From: Paramecium sonneborni
Lineage: Eukaryota > Ciliophora > Oligohymenophorea > Peniculida > Parameciidae
Direction of reading: 5' to 3'
Assembly (NCBI GenBank): GCA_905182985.1
Contig: CAJJDN010000067.1
Coordinates: 28,403-92,402 of the forward strand
DNA length: 64,000 nucleotides
The translations under genes were made by a program, and so were the position numbers. Shown here piece by piece: positions 24,901 to 38,644 of this stretch. Numbering within the stretch: position 1 is the stretch's first letter; each line of letters opens with the position of its first letter. Below the pieces are notes generated by a model. The model ran no database searches and was not told the DNA's origin. It saw nothing but the letters and a program-made list of their open reading frames with translations.

Positions 24901-25809
24901 ATGAACTTAATAGACCAGATATAATAAGAAGTAATCTGTTTTACATATTTCCATAGATTACTACTTACTTTCCTAAACTTACAAATAATTTGCAAAAATT
25001 ACGACAATCAACATAAACAAAAATAATTCCATAACCAAAAACTGCTTTAACAGGAATTTAAATTATTATATCTGTAATTGAAGAACTATTTGGGTATTTC
25101 TTATTTAATTTCTATTCTAGAATATTACAAGAAATTAATACTCAATACGCATAGTTAGAAGAATAGTTATAAAAGTCTGAAGCAGAATGTCGATCTCATA
25201 TAAGGGTATTAAAATCTAAAATTACTTTAGACAGAATAAAGATTAAAAATTCATTGTGAAAATATACAAGAGCTCTATGAATAATAATTAAATTTAGAGA
25301 AAGATTATAAAATTTAAATAACTGTATCACTCTTAACATATTCTTTAGACTTATCAAAAAGAGATTGAATTATTAAAGAAAGATCTCGAAGATATTAAAT
25401 ATTCAAAAAATTAGTAACTATAACAAAAAACTTAATCCATTATAGATAAAATTTTATAGGATTAATAGAAATAAACTATTCAATTTGATGTAAAATCTAG
25501 ATCGAATACATTACACAACAATTTTACAAATCTCAATTAATAAAAATAATCTATTTCTGTTAAAATGAATACTAGAAAAAATAGATTAATTACAGAATAT
25601 TAAGATTGTTAAACTTAGTAAATATTTCCATCAATTATTTTTAGTTCTAAATAATCTATAGATGAGAAATAGTATTCATCTCTTGAGAAAATTTAAGAAT
25701 TAACAACCCTTTACTCTCGACCAAAATCTAGAGTTTAAGATAATATGAACAAAAAATCAGTTACTTTGCATGTTGCCTAAATGAAAGTCAAATAAGTAAA
25801 AAAAACTTG
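24901..25809 (+). CDS. coiled-coil protein, 3' end uncertain
   Basis: No family recognised. Begins 42 bp after the NDUFA5 stop. Introns at 24931-24956, 25094-25120, 25206-25230 and 25324-25348 give a continuous frame: MNLIDQIQQE, then a basic linker (LQKLRQSTQTKIIPQPK), a heptad-rich coil (LQEINTQYAQLEEQLQKSEA; ELYEQQLNLEKDYK; EIELLKKDLEDIKY), and a Ser/Lys/Gln-rich tail. The frame does not meet a TGA before running into the convergent channel gene. One extra A in the run near 25798-25804 would close it at TGA 25807-25809, so a homopolymer error is possible. The end given is therefore provisional. Length about 268 residues. Confidence 0.6.
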
Positions 25810-28645
25810 ATACATATATTTATTTTTAGTCATTTACAATTTTACAATTTGTAATTAGTTACCATATATATCATATCTTCGAGAAATTATTTAGAATATT
25901 TTTCTAAATCAGCAGAGGATTTTACATTTAATTCATCAGAAGATGAACTTCTTTTTATTAATTAATTAAATTAAACATCTGGAAATGATACAGATTCATC
26001 TCTAGTGGATTCATTGGTTTTCTATAAGATTATATTTTTTTTCTATAATTTAGTAACAATCAATTATTTTAAAGGTTAAGCTTAACATTCAATATTATCT
26101 TCCATTACAAAATCTATAAATTATTAATTGCATTTGTCTAATCCACAAATTAATCCTAAATAAGTTTTTCTAGGTAATCTTTATAATCTTGTATTTTTTT
26201 TGTCTGGATTAAATTTTCTTACTGCCATTGTTGGAGCCCTTAATAATTTAGGTTTAAATGTGGAAGGGGATGATAATCTAGATTAAGATACTTAATTGTT
26301 TTCTTATTCTAAATTTTATTATTACTAATCTTATTCTTTTTTTAATTTAGTTAAATTCATTACTAATTTTGAAAAATTATTAGATTTATTTCCTACTGAT
26401 TATCTTTATTCTTTTTTATTTTGTAAAAATTAAACAAATTTACTTTTCAATTTGTTTTTCTTTTATTACTCTTTTTATTATCTCACATTTTCAGCATATA
26501 ATTCTGCATTATAATTTTATAATCTAGCTATTGAATTTAAATTAGATGAAGGTGTAAAATTAGTATATTCTTTAATTGAATCAGTTCTAAAGGAATCTTT
26601 AATCCTTAAAACTCTTGGATTAGAGTAATGAAAATTAACATATTTTTCAATATGATATTTCTCTTCAGTAATTTATTAGATTACCTATTAATTTCTTTTA
26701 TTATTTAAATATTTTAAAGAATGACATTTCTTTCGCAATCTTCTTTTTTCATTTATTAATAATTTAATTTCTTCATTATATTTTTCAATGATATTGATTC
26801 TATCATATTTATTTATAACATAATGTACATTAGGACAATTCTTTGAAGTATGATTTGGAGCTTAACAAACATAACAAAATAAATTTAAATCTTCATAATC
26901 CTACTCAAATTCAATTTTAAATTTCAATTAAAAAAATTATTCAATATCTTCAATTTCACATTATTCTAAAAATGATTTTCTTGATAATCTAAATAAATTA
27001 ATAAAATTTCTAGCTTTTACAGATGCACATCTAGGAACATTACCAAAAAATGATATTTCACCAAAATACTATTTTTTACTTAATTCCATTAATTCAATAA
27101 TTCCTTTTGATTTAGGAATGCATACAGATACTCTTCCATTTAATATAAAATATATAGATGTTTCATCATTAATTTAATCATTTAAATTTATTATCCAATC
27201 TTCAGGATTGTAAACTAAATTTATTATTTATAATATTTATACTTTCTTCTTAAAATGTAAATGCTAATTTTTTTAATAAAATTTATGAAAAATTCTTTCT
27301 TAAAAATTTAATTTAATTCATCATTTTTCCATGTACAATTTAAGTTAATTAATTTTTTAATGGCAATGATAATTTTTCAAGAGTATTATGAGCATAACTC
27401 TTTTATAATTGTTCATCTTCAATTAACCATTCTAAATAATTTTTGATTCTTGATTATAGTTTTTTATTAACTTCTTTTTATTTCATATATCTACTTCATT
27501 TAATTTAATTTACTTGATTGCAGCAATATTCTTATTTAATAAATCTTCCAATGATTCATTCATATTTTAAAACAATAATACAATAGAATTCATTACATAA
27601 CCAAATACACCAGAAGCTAAAATCATAACAAAAATTCCAAATGATCTTTCTATTGTATTTTTAGGTGAAATATCTCCATATCCTATAGTAATCATAGTTG
27701 TTATGCTTTATTTCTTCTATAAAATCAAATATACCTAAAATATATTCCTGCCACATATTAATTAAACCAATTATCTGGATCATTATCTAATTCTTAATCA
27801 AAATTGATAACATATTGAGTGTACCAATTATTATCTGTTTCTTCTATAAATCTAATACCATTCCAAATGCAAGCTAACCAATGTGATAAACTTAAAATTA
27901 TTAAACATATCTTAAAAAAAGATATAATTGAAATAATTGTTTTATCTAAAAATAATGAATCTTCTATTTAATTTATTATTTTCTTTAATTTTAAAGCTCT
28001 CATTAATCTTATTACTTTTATGAATCTTACAATTCTCATTATTTTTATAATCTATGTATTCCTCTTAAATGATTATGAATTTTATTCATCAATAAATGAA
28101 GAAATGACATCATCATATGGAAACGATGATATTAAGTCTAACCAAAACCATAATTTCAAATAATTTAATGCGATCTACTTTCTTTAACTAACAAAGTTAC
28201 CCCTAACAAATATATTTCCTCATAAGTACTTTTTATAATAACCAGTTTAAAATTACAAAAATATATCAATTAAGAAGTAGTAGTCCATTATATCATTAAA
28301 AATAGCAAAACCACCTGATATTTCTAGACTAAAAGTCAATATTAGTGGAATTGTTATCATTTGAATAAATATAAATGACATTCCTATCAAATCCCATATT
28401 ATCTTTTTAGGTTCTTCAGGCCTGATTATTTAAAATACCAATAAAATAATCCATTTTCTCTACTAATTCAATTAATCTTCATTGTGTTCTTCTAACTTTT
28501 TTAATTATTCTGCATCAATATATTATTAATCTTTCAATAAACTTATTTAGGTTTTCTTCTAATTATATTATTAATCATTTAATAATCCATATGATTAATC
28601 ACCTTTATTATATTCAAAATATACCTATCAACTGCAAAGATTCAT
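25788..28645 (-). CDS. K+ channel, EAG/CNG type, with cyclic-nucleotide domain and CCHC zinc knuckle
   Basis: A 906-residue channel subunit. Six-helix voltage-gated core: S1-S2 around IIWDLIGMSFIFIQMITIPL, S3 LKLWFWLDLISSFPYDDV, an Arg/Lys-rich S4 (IIKIMRIVRFIKVIRLMRAL), S5 CLIILSLSHWLACIWNG, and the pore TTMITIGYGDISPKN near residue 295, whose GYGD filter means potassium. The C-linker leads to a cyclic-nucleotide-binding domain (SIYFILNGRVSV, FGEISFFGNVPRCASVKA, with the conserved Glu and Arg present). Near residue 550 lies CYVCQAPNHTSKNC, an exact CX2CX4HX4C zinc knuckle. A charged tail follows. Five introns (30, 27, 29, 23, 28 nt) give an exact frame. The first-exon start and the last ~20 codons, which overlap the convergent gene, are the least certain parts. 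Confidence 0.85.
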
Positions 28646-29609
28646 ATTATATCAAGTATTCTATTGCATTATTTTACATAATCAAACTTTGAATTACATT
28701 TTATTTAATTTACATTTTATTTATTATAATATTCCCTATACATATCCACCTATAATTACAATACAACTAAATAATTATTCTAAATTCATTAGATTTATAA
28801 CAAAATTAATTAATTCTATCAAATTTTCATTGTTCTCTCTTCTCTAAAAATCTAATTTCCAAATATATTTATTATTTATTGCTATTTATTTGAGCATTCT
28901 TTCATTACAAAATAAGAAACCTGTAGTAAAGATATTAATTATTACTATATTAAATAATACATTTATAATCATTTATAGTAATTATTCTATAAAAAAGTCA
29001 TATTCAATTATTATTTTAAGCCTAAACTTAACAATTGTTTATTAATGAATAATTAATGATATTTTTCAATTGAATATTTTATTACTTCAATTTGTAATTT
29101 TATAATTGAGTATGTTTCGTTATTTATTAATTCATTTTCTTCAATTAAGATATAAATTTAGAAAATTATAGCAAATCTAAGACTAAATATGAAATTATGT
29201 AATGATGATATTGAACTATTTTAATTATAAAATTTCATGTATTTTTCTTATTTCATTTTTGTAAGTAAAAGATATCAGATTTATTTACTGCTTGGTTTAT
29301 AATTATTTGAATATATGTCATAAACATATAGATTTTCTGGATTTGTTAAGTTATTAATTTAAGATAGATCAATATTTTGAAGACTTCTCAGTTGAATTTA
29401 TTAAAACTCTTAAAGGGAATTCAAGAAATTATTTATTTATATATATAGACACAAAAATTGAAAATATATAGTATCTATACTAAATTTGTTGATTATAAAC
29501 AATAGAATAATAAATAAACCATAGAACTATTTTCTTTGTTTATTTTTTCTAGTTAATCTAAATTATATTAATTAAAAAATAACATAAAGTATTAAAATAA
29601 ATAAATATA
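28646..29609. other. intergenic, no recognised gene
   Basis: About 960 bp between the start of the channel gene and the stop of the kinase gene, both on the minus strand. Very AT-rich; no frame of useful length, motif or hairpin was found. It presumably holds the channel promoter. Confidence 0.5.
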
Positions 29610-31114
<1,505 letters not shown>

Positions 31115-31470
31115 TTTTTATAATTAACTATTTACAAATTTATGTAATGTTATTTTTATATATATATATATATATACATATATATTGATCTATTCATTTA
31201 TTATATAAATAATAGATAAATTTATTTCAATATAATTACTTTATATCTTGTTATTATAAATTAATTCTTGCTTAGTTAATTATATTATATCTTGTTTCTT
31301 ATTTTATTGATAATTTTATTTCATTTTATATCTTATTTTTTAGTAATCTCAATAGTTTCTCCTATTATTAATTGTTTTCTGTTTTCAATTCACATATTTA
31401 AACATTTAATTTTTTAATTTTTGAATCATTTATAGATGTGCTTAGAGTATTTGTAAATAACCAAGAATAA

Positions 31471-32010
31471 TGACTTAAGCTTCAATTTAAAAAGTACTCA
31501 GTAAAATCATTAAATCAGAATATTCCTATTCTTTAGAGCAGTATTATATATAATTAATTGCTTTAATAATATTAGTATGATTATTAATCATTTTAATTAT
31601 AAGTATTAAATATTAATAGTCGTAAAATATAATAAATTTTAAGAATTACCTTCATTAATTGGAAGATTTTCATATTTTAAATAAGTAAAATAAAATTAGT
31701 TGAAACTTCTAAGAGATAGACAAAATTGCTTTATAATGATACCAAGAAATATATTACAAAATTCAAATTGGAAGAAAACATATATTATGAAAAAATACTT
31801 TTTCTAAATATTGCAGCAATTAACAAAGCCATTAAAATTACCAATATATCTAATACATTAATTATTAGAATATACAATAAAATGGATTAATTACAATTCT
31901 ACTTTAGATTATTTATACTACTAATAAATTGATAAATCTACAAATAAAGTAAAATAAAAAGAAAATAAAGTAAAGAAGAATTGTTATCTTGATTTATTAA
32001 TATTTATTAT
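31471..32010 (+). CDS. possible small hypothetical gene
   Basis: A plus-strand frame from ATG 31471 (MTQASIQKVLSKIIKSEY...) continues, with one possible 29-nt intron near 31578-31606, through ELPSLIGRFSYFKQ, LLRDRQNCFIMIPRNIL and QLTKPLKLPIYLIHQLLEYT. It does not stop before entering the antisense of SURF2, so the 3' end is unknown and is set here only approximately. No family recognised. The amino-acid mix is less repetitive than chance translation of this DNA, but this remains a weak call. Confidence 0.3.
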
Positions 32011-32052
32011 TTAGATTACATTGATATTATACATAATAAAGTCATTGTTTGT

Positions 32053-32790
32053 TCATTCTTTTTATTCTTTTTAATGTTTGTTTTTTAACTTTTTCATTTA
32101 TTTTCCATCTTATTATTATGTCTATTTGTTTTAAATTGTCTTTTCAATTTCTATTTATTCTTCTGATTATGGTTTAACTTTTTTCTTATTAATTTTTTTT
32201 CCTCCTTTTAAAATTCCACTTTTTTATTTCTTAGGTTAAATTTCTTCTTCTTCGTTTATTAAATTATTCAGCTCCTCTAATTCATTTTATACTTCATCTT
32301 CTTAATTGCTTTCTTAGTTCTCTTATTCCTCTTTGGCTTATTCCTCTAAATATTCTAAATAATATTAGATAATAATATTTTACTGGATAAATAATATTTG
32401 TATCTCTTTCCATTAACATGTTTTAAAACAACTGATTTCTTTTTACTTATATTCTATCTAGTTAAATTACAATATAATTTATTTCTATTAATTAATTTAA
32501 TCTTATTACCTATCAGATTTATGCTATACTATATATGGTTCAAATTATGTAAAATCGATATCATTTTCTTATGCATTTTTGTAGCTTTTTCCATTTAGAT
32601 AATTATTGAATTCTTATAAAGTTGGTAAGATTTCATGATTTGTTAAAATGCATTTAATTTTTCCACTAGGTAAAAATTCAAAATGCTTATTATTTTATAC
32701 AAGCTTCTATAATTCTTTATTTTTATTCATATTAGAATCATTTGCTTTGATATTTTAAGTTTGCTTTACAGATTCTTTATTTTTATTCAT
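32053..32790 (-). CDS. SURF2: Surfeit locus protein 2 homologue
   Basis: A 227-residue protein matching SURF2, a conserved eukaryotic protein of poorly known function. Landmarks in order: FEFLPSGKIKCILTNHEILP, EFNNYLNGKSYKNA, DFTQFEPYIVQHKSDR, NKLYCNLTRQNISKKKSVVL and KHVNGKRYK, then a long Glu-rich segment (EELNNLINEEEEIQ) and a Lys-rich tail, both usual for the family. Introns of 25 nt (after HKSDR) and 29 nt (after KYYLS) give an exact frame of 228 codons with stop. Its start lies 115 bp from the divergent gene at 32906. Confidence 0.85.
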
Positions 32791-32905
32791 AAATTAAAAT
32801 ATTTATAATATATGTTAACAATCTGCTTACTAGATAATTAATTTATATATAAAATTCTTTAAAAATTAATTGTTATCAGTTTAATTCTGGTTAATTAAAT
32901 TATTG

Positions 32906-34318
32906 ATGATTAATAAGGCATCATCTTTTACTATAAGAACAGTTCGAATGTTTAAAATGTTATCCAAAAATTAAATTAGATTTCAATATGGTAAATTAGA
33001 ACATTTTTTTGCAAATTATGAGATGAGCGAATTTGAATCTCCTAATGTTATTATTGACAAATTTTAATTTTTGATTGATGACTTATTTTATTCCAATAGT
33101 CTTCAATTCAATAACTCTTTGGCTTTTTATTTGAATGTTAATGATGTTGAAATAAGAGAATTAATCATGCTTTTAGAAAAAATATACTAAAATAGTTAAT
33201 TTTTGTCAAAAACAAACAAATTAACCTTAATTTAAATAATTTAAACTAATTTGCATTCTTTTAATGAAGATATAATCTCTATTATAAATTAAGCTTGTTT
33301 ATTGGGTATTGTTAATGAATAGATAATGTAATCCTTTATTAATTAATTTATTTTAAATGGAAATATATAATATGATTTTACTATTTAAGTAAAATTAATT
33401 TATATTTTTGGTTAAACTCTTTTAAAATATAATTCATTAATAAAAAATGAAGAATTTATAAAAAAATGGTAAGATTTAATTAAATATGCAATTTAAAATC
33501 ATAAACCAGAGTATAAAATATCTGGTTGTATGTTTTCATAAATTTCATTCTTGATTAAAGGATTATGTTAGATTGAATAAGAATAAGAAGCAACATATTT
33601 AGGATAAATTATTAAAATTTATAAAAACTATTATAAATATTTGATGTCTAACTTTTCATAAAATTTAGACTTTTATAATATGACACCTAAAGAGACAACA
33701 ATTTTAATAACTGCTTTATTAAAGTTAAGGGAATAGTTTTCAAAGCTTGAAATAATAATAATAATATAAAGTATATTAAATAGAGTAAAAAAGATTGGAA
33801 TTTCATCATATAGTGATATAGCTTTGCAATCTTTTGTATTTAATTTGACTTATTTGGGAGATTATTAGAAATTTATGGTAGAAGATATTATTTAAGTTCT
33901 TTAACAGAAAGCACATTAATAGACATTTTCTCCAAAGATTTTAATAATAATACTTTTTGAAATGCATATAAAATGGAATTATGATGTACCAAAAGATCAT
34001 TTACTTAATTTAATCCCCTTAATAAATATTAAAGAAATACCAGATTTTGAACTTGGTAATTATTTTCAATTGCTTACTCTATTACCTTTAGATTCTATAT
34101 AACATATCATTAATAATATTGAACCAGTATTTTATTTTATTTTATTATAGGAAATGGCAATAAGAGAATAATTTCAAAAAGAAAATTAATAGTTTTACAA
34201 GAAAGAGTCTCTTTCAACTGATAGAATGAAAAGATCTATATTAAGATTGATAAATTTATTGACAGCACATGGTAAAAATGCAGAAAATTTATAAAGGACA
34301 ATTAAATTGATTTTGTGA
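32906..34318 (+). CDS. helical protein, possibly mitochondrial
   Basis: Intronless 470-residue protein with no family I can name. The N-terminus (MINKASSFTIRTVRMFKMLS) is rich in K/R/S with no acidic residue, like a mitochondrial presequence. The rest is a chain of amphipathic helices of 30-40 residues (for example EIRELIMLLEKIYQ, FINQFILNGNIQYDFTIQVK, ETTILITALLKLREQF, ALQSFVFNLTYLGDYQ). This is the texture of the RNA-binding helical-repeat proteins (OPR/FAST-like) common in ciliate and algal mitochondria. That assignment is inference. The next gene starts 39 bp after the TGA. Confidence 0.6.
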
Positions 34319-34357
34319 GTAAAAAAACTTTGTATATAAATATTATTATATATTTTT

Positions 34358-35098
34358 ATGCACAATTCATTAATTTATTCAAGTAATGTATAATGCAAGA
34401 CAGAACCTGAAGAAAGTCTAGGAAGTAAGGCTTTAGATGTTTTAAAAGAAAAAATGAAAATATTTGAATTAGAAAAGATTCCTTCATTAAGTTATTCCCA
34501 AAAGAAAAACATGTCATAGAAATAGAGAAGCAAATCTCAAAAATATTAGATTCATTCGAAAGTTAAATAACCATCCTAATATTCTTTATATAGAGTATCC
34601 AATAAAGAATAGCCTGTAAGTTAATAAAACAGATCTTCTATACAAATATTAGAATCTGTTAAAAGTAGATTAAGCATACAAGAAGTTAAATTGTTAGATA
34701 TACCTATAGTAAAAGTATCTAGAGAAAGAATTATGAGTAGTAATAAGGAATCTTAAAATAATATATCTCTAATATTAATGGAAAAATACTATTAAGCTAC
34801 AATTAAATATGAAGAAAAAAAATAAAAATATACCTCTAAAAATAAACAACCAAAACATACTTCAAAATTGATGGTCAATAATTAAGCAGTAAAAAATTTT
34901 TAGAGAAAAATTAAAAATAGTAGAAGAGAATTACTAAGAGAATTAAATACATCTATGAATGATTAGCAATCTATATAATAATAATAATAACTATAAACTA
35001 TTGCAGCAGAAGGTTAGAATCTGAAAGAAAAAAATAATAATATTCATTTTAGACCAATCAAAACTATATATATTAAAAGGAATTATTCAACTTCTTGA
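34358..35098 (+). CDS. hypothetical basic, Ser/Gln-rich protein
   Basis: Intronless 246-residue frame from ATG 34358 to TGA 35096-35098; not recognised. An initial segment (SLGSKALDVLKEKMKIFELE) is helical. It is followed by a Ser/Lys/Gln-rich stretch (NMSQKQRSKSQKYQ), a more ordered part (ESVKSRLSIQEVKLLDIPIV) and a basic coil (FQRKIKNSRRELLRELNTS) before a run of glutamines. Low-complexity composition suggests a largely disordered protein. The upstream gene is 39 bp away on the same strand. Confidence 0.55.
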
Positions 35099-35810
35099 TT
35101 TAAATACTTTGTTTATTATAAAAAAGAAATGTTTATTTTATTATTATTTATATGATTTAATATATCTATGGAATTCTTAATAAGAATATATAATAATTTA
35201 ATAATCATTACATAATTAAATACCAATCCTGTTAGATAATTTTTTTTGAACTTTTCAATATTCATTTATAATTACACTGAATAAATATATTATTTTATTT
35301 TCTAACTATACTTTCAATACTAAATGTTACTTGTTAAAAATTTACTGCTTTCCTTTCAGTCATAATTACAATGTTTACAAAGTTAAGATTTCTAAACACA
35401 TCATATCTAAAAAGATAAACGGATCCTTATAAAATACAGATAAATGAGCTTATTTTTACAGAGAACTAAATAATTATATTCACAGTAAATAAATGAATCA
35501 AATATGTGATTATGATCCTAAAAAATCCTAAAACATATGATCAATATGATAATCTAAATTATTTTTAAAATTAATTTACATCTATTAAATATGGAAATAA
35601 TTGTATATGGGGCTAACAATTTAAACAGAAAAATTACCTGTTCATTATAGATTATTTGGTAATTAAAGGCTTCAATCCAAATAAAATAATTGTAGTGATT
35701 ATAAATTTTCACAATGCAGATAGAAAAGGTATAGGAATAAAAACAATAATTTTTTTACCTTTATTAAAGTATTTAATTATTGCATCTTCGTAAAAATGTT
35801 GAGATTTCAT
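35099..35810. other. intergenic, no recognised gene
   Basis: About 700 bp of AT-rich sequence between the hypothetical gene and the first copy of the 413-bp repeat. No convincing frame on either strand and no regulatory motif that I can name. Confidence 0.45.
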
Positions 35811-36223
35811 GTAAATCAGGAGAAATAGTTTGCAAAAATAAAGGTTAGATTCATTACATTACTTTGAAGATGTAGTAACTGTAATAATGATGTTCATTCT
35901 AAATGATTAGATCCGACTGAAAAAATTTGATTTACGTAAAGATTCAGCCACTCATACTCATAATTTTTGTTTCCGGTCATATAGTTGAAACATTTATACT
36001 CCTAAGTGTGAATTTCAACTCATAATTCATAAAATAACTCAAAAACAAATCCTAATACAACTATAATAAATAACAAAAATGATGACTCAGGATACAAATC
36101 TAGTTTTTCCAATTCTCATCTTTAGACATCTAGTCTATTCTTAAATTTATATAGGGAAAAATAATATTCATTTAAAGAATTTTTCTTCTCAAATTTTTTC
36201 AAATTAAATTATTATCTATATTA
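35811..36223 (+). repeat. 413-bp direct repeat, copy A (gap flank)
   Basis: Runs from GTAAATCAGGAGAAATAG to TTATTATCTATATTA and ends exactly where the run of N begins. The same sequence, without a difference that I could see, restarts exactly at the first base after the N run (36874-37286). Perfect identity abutting both sides of a gap is the usual sign of overlapping contig ends that a scaffolder failed to merge. Confidence 0.9.
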
Positions 36224-36873
36224 NNNNNNNNNNNNNNNNNNNNNNNNNNNNNNNNNNNNNNNNNNNNNNNNNNNNNNNNNNNNNNNNNNNNNNNNNNNNN
36301 NNNNNNNNNNNNNNNNNNNNNNNNNNNNNNNNNNNNNNNNNNNNNNNNNNNNNNNNNNNNNNNNNNNNNNNNNNNNNNNNNNNNNNNNNNNNNNNNNNNN
36401 NNNNNNNNNNNNNNNNNNNNNNNNNNNNNNNNNNNNNNNNNNNNNNNNNNNNNNNNNNNNNNNNNNNNNNNNNNNNNNNNNNNNNNNNNNNNNNNNNNNN
36501 NNNNNNNNNNNNNNNNNNNNNNNNNNNNNNNNNNNNNNNNNNNNNNNNNNNNNNNNNNNNNNNNNNNNNNNNNNNNNNNNNNNNNNNNNNNNNNNNNNNN
36601 NNNNNNNNNNNNNNNNNNNNNNNNNNNNNNNNNNNNNNNNNNNNNNNNNNNNNNNNNNNNNNNNNNNNNNNNNNNNNNNNNNNNNNNNNNNNNNNNNNNN
36701 NNNNNNNNNNNNNNNNNNNNNNNNNNNNNNNNNNNNNNNNNNNNNNNNNNNNNNNNNNNNNNNNNNNNNNNNNNNNNNNNNNNNNNNNNNNNNNNNNNNN
36801 NNNNNNNNNNNNNNNNNNNNNNNNNNNNNNNNNNNNNNNNNNNNNNNNNNNNNNNNNNNNNNNNNNNNNNNNN
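36224..36873. other. assembly gap (650 N)
   Basis: Run of 650 unknown bases. Any long open frame across it is an artefact of untranslatable N. The identical flanks suggest the true gap may be absent, with the two 413-bp copies being one locus. Confidence 0.98.
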
Positions 36874-37286
36874 GTAAATCAGGAGAAATAGTTTGCAAAA
36901 ATAAAGGTTAGATTCATTACATTACTTTGAAGATGTAGTAACTGTAATAATGATGTTCATTCTAAATGATTAGATCCGACTGAAAAAATTTGATTTACGT
37001 AAAGATTCAGCCACTCATACTCATAATTTTTGTTTCCGGTCATATAGTTGAAACATTTATACTCCTAAGTGTGAATTTCAACTCATAATTCATAAAATAA
37101 CTCAAAAACAAATCCTAATACAACTATAATAAATAACAAAAATGATGACTCAGGATACAAATCTAGTTTTTCCAATTCTCATCTTTAGACATCTAGTCTA
37201 TTCTTAAATTTATATAGGGAAAAATAATATTCATTTAAAGAATTTTTCTTCTCAAATTTTTTCAAATTAAATTATTATCTATATTA
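36874..37286 (+). repeat. 413-bp direct repeat, copy B (gap flank)
   Basis: Second copy of the 35811-36223 sequence, beginning at the first base after the gap and continuing into unique DNA at 37287. No gene was recognised inside it. Confidence 0.9.
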
Positions 37287-37353
37287 GAGAAATAAATAGA
37301 ACAAATTTTAATTTTAACAATATTTTGAAAATTATTTAAAAATATTATTTTTT

Positions 37354-37683
37354 ATGAATTAGAAAGAATCAAATACAGAAATTTAAAAGTAAAAAAGACA
37401 TTTTGAGAAAAAATAGAGAAAACTAGCCCTTTCAAAATCTACAGATTATATGATGGATGATAATTTGAATTAATTTTTAGAGCTCTATAATAAAAAAGAT
37501 GAGCTTAATGAAACTGAAAAAAAAGAATATTTCAAATAAAAAAACAAGTTAACAGAAGCTTATATTTCATAATATCGTTTATTAACATAGGGTTGGTAAA
37601 CTTAAAAATAGGAAAAGTTGCAAAATGGAAAGGGAGATAATAAAATTATACAATATAAAAAAAAACATATTCTTGATGAATGA
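37354..37683 (+). CDS. small charged hypothetical protein
   Basis: Intronless 109-residue frame (MNQKESNTEIQKQKRHFEKK...) ending in a Lys-rich tail (IQYKKKHILDE) before TGA 37681-37683. Helical, rich in K, Q, E and N; the centre (DDNLNQFLELYNKKDELNET) could form a coil. No family recognised. It starts 67 bp beyond the gap-flanking repeat. Confidence 0.5.
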
Positions 37684-38644
37684 TTATTTATATGTCAAAG
37701 TGATAAAATAAAGATAATTTAATAATTTATAATTTGAGAATAATAGAAAAATTGGTTAGTTAAATCTAAGTATAATGATATTTATAATTATTGATTTTCT
37801 AACTCATTTCAAGATTAGATTTTAATGAGGATTAAAACGATTCTAATTATTATCGAAATTGCTTTGCGAATACCTTTTAATTTTGATTTTTAAAGTTACA
37901 TCTTGTTATATTTCTTATAATTTAGGACAATCTTAATAAATAACCTAAAATTCTAAAATAATTAGAATTAAAACCTAAAATATGTTTGAGTTCAGGAATA
38001 TGAAATTATTTAAACAAATAAGATATTGAAAGTTAAATGTTCAGATCAACATCTTCATATATTTATTTTTTTTGATTCTTTTCTATCTTGCAGAAGTGTA
38101 AAGATTAAATATTTTAAAATGATGGGATATGTTTATGAAATAAAAAGTTATCGACATTAATTGGAGATCCAGTTCTAATCATTTTGGATATTAGAAAAAA
38201 TATTTTTTTGTTTTTTTTCTTTTCGTAACGTAAAATTGATGATATTAAATGATTTTATAGAAATTCAACATAAGTTTGATGCTCTTCAGGAGTTCAATGT
38301 GCAGTATTAGATTTTTAATTAATATGAATTTGTTTTAGAATATTATTTTTTACAAGAACTACTTCTTAAGGCTGATTATTGATGAATTTAATTACAATAA
38401 GAAGAATATGAATTTTATTGAAAATTCTTCTATTTCTATTTAAGGAACCTATAAGAATAAACAGATGAGAGTGGAGATCTAATATTTCTTATTTCTGGAT
38501 CAAAATTTTATTAGTTCATATAAATATTAGTATAAACATCAGATATGTTTTTTATAATATAATTTTAGATTAATGTAAAAAAAAGTAAACACCTTTATTC
38601 ATTACTATTAAAATTTATAATAAATAAGAAATGATATAATAATT
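37684..38644. other. possible broken or unresolved plus-strand gene
   Basis: Several plus-strand phrases look coding, such as SRLDFNEDQNDSNYYRNC near 37815 and IEIQHKFDALQEFNV with FVLEYYFLQELLLKAD near 38260-38370. TGA codons separate them and I could not find introns that join them. They may be parts of one gene with introns I missed, or a pseudogene. No family recognised. Confidence 0.3.

Noticed and set aside
27911..27925. Suspected frameshift in the poly-A run inside the channel gene
   Set aside because: Recounting the run (seven A) keeps the S4-S5 frame intact, so no frameshift is needed.
36221..36898. Long open frame on the minus strand
   Set aside because: It consists almost wholly of N from the assembly gap and has no coding content.
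35811..37286. Biological long direct repeat or mobile element around the gap
   Set aside because: There are no terminal inverted repeats, transposase or target-site signs, and the copies touch the N run exactly, which points to an assembly artefact.
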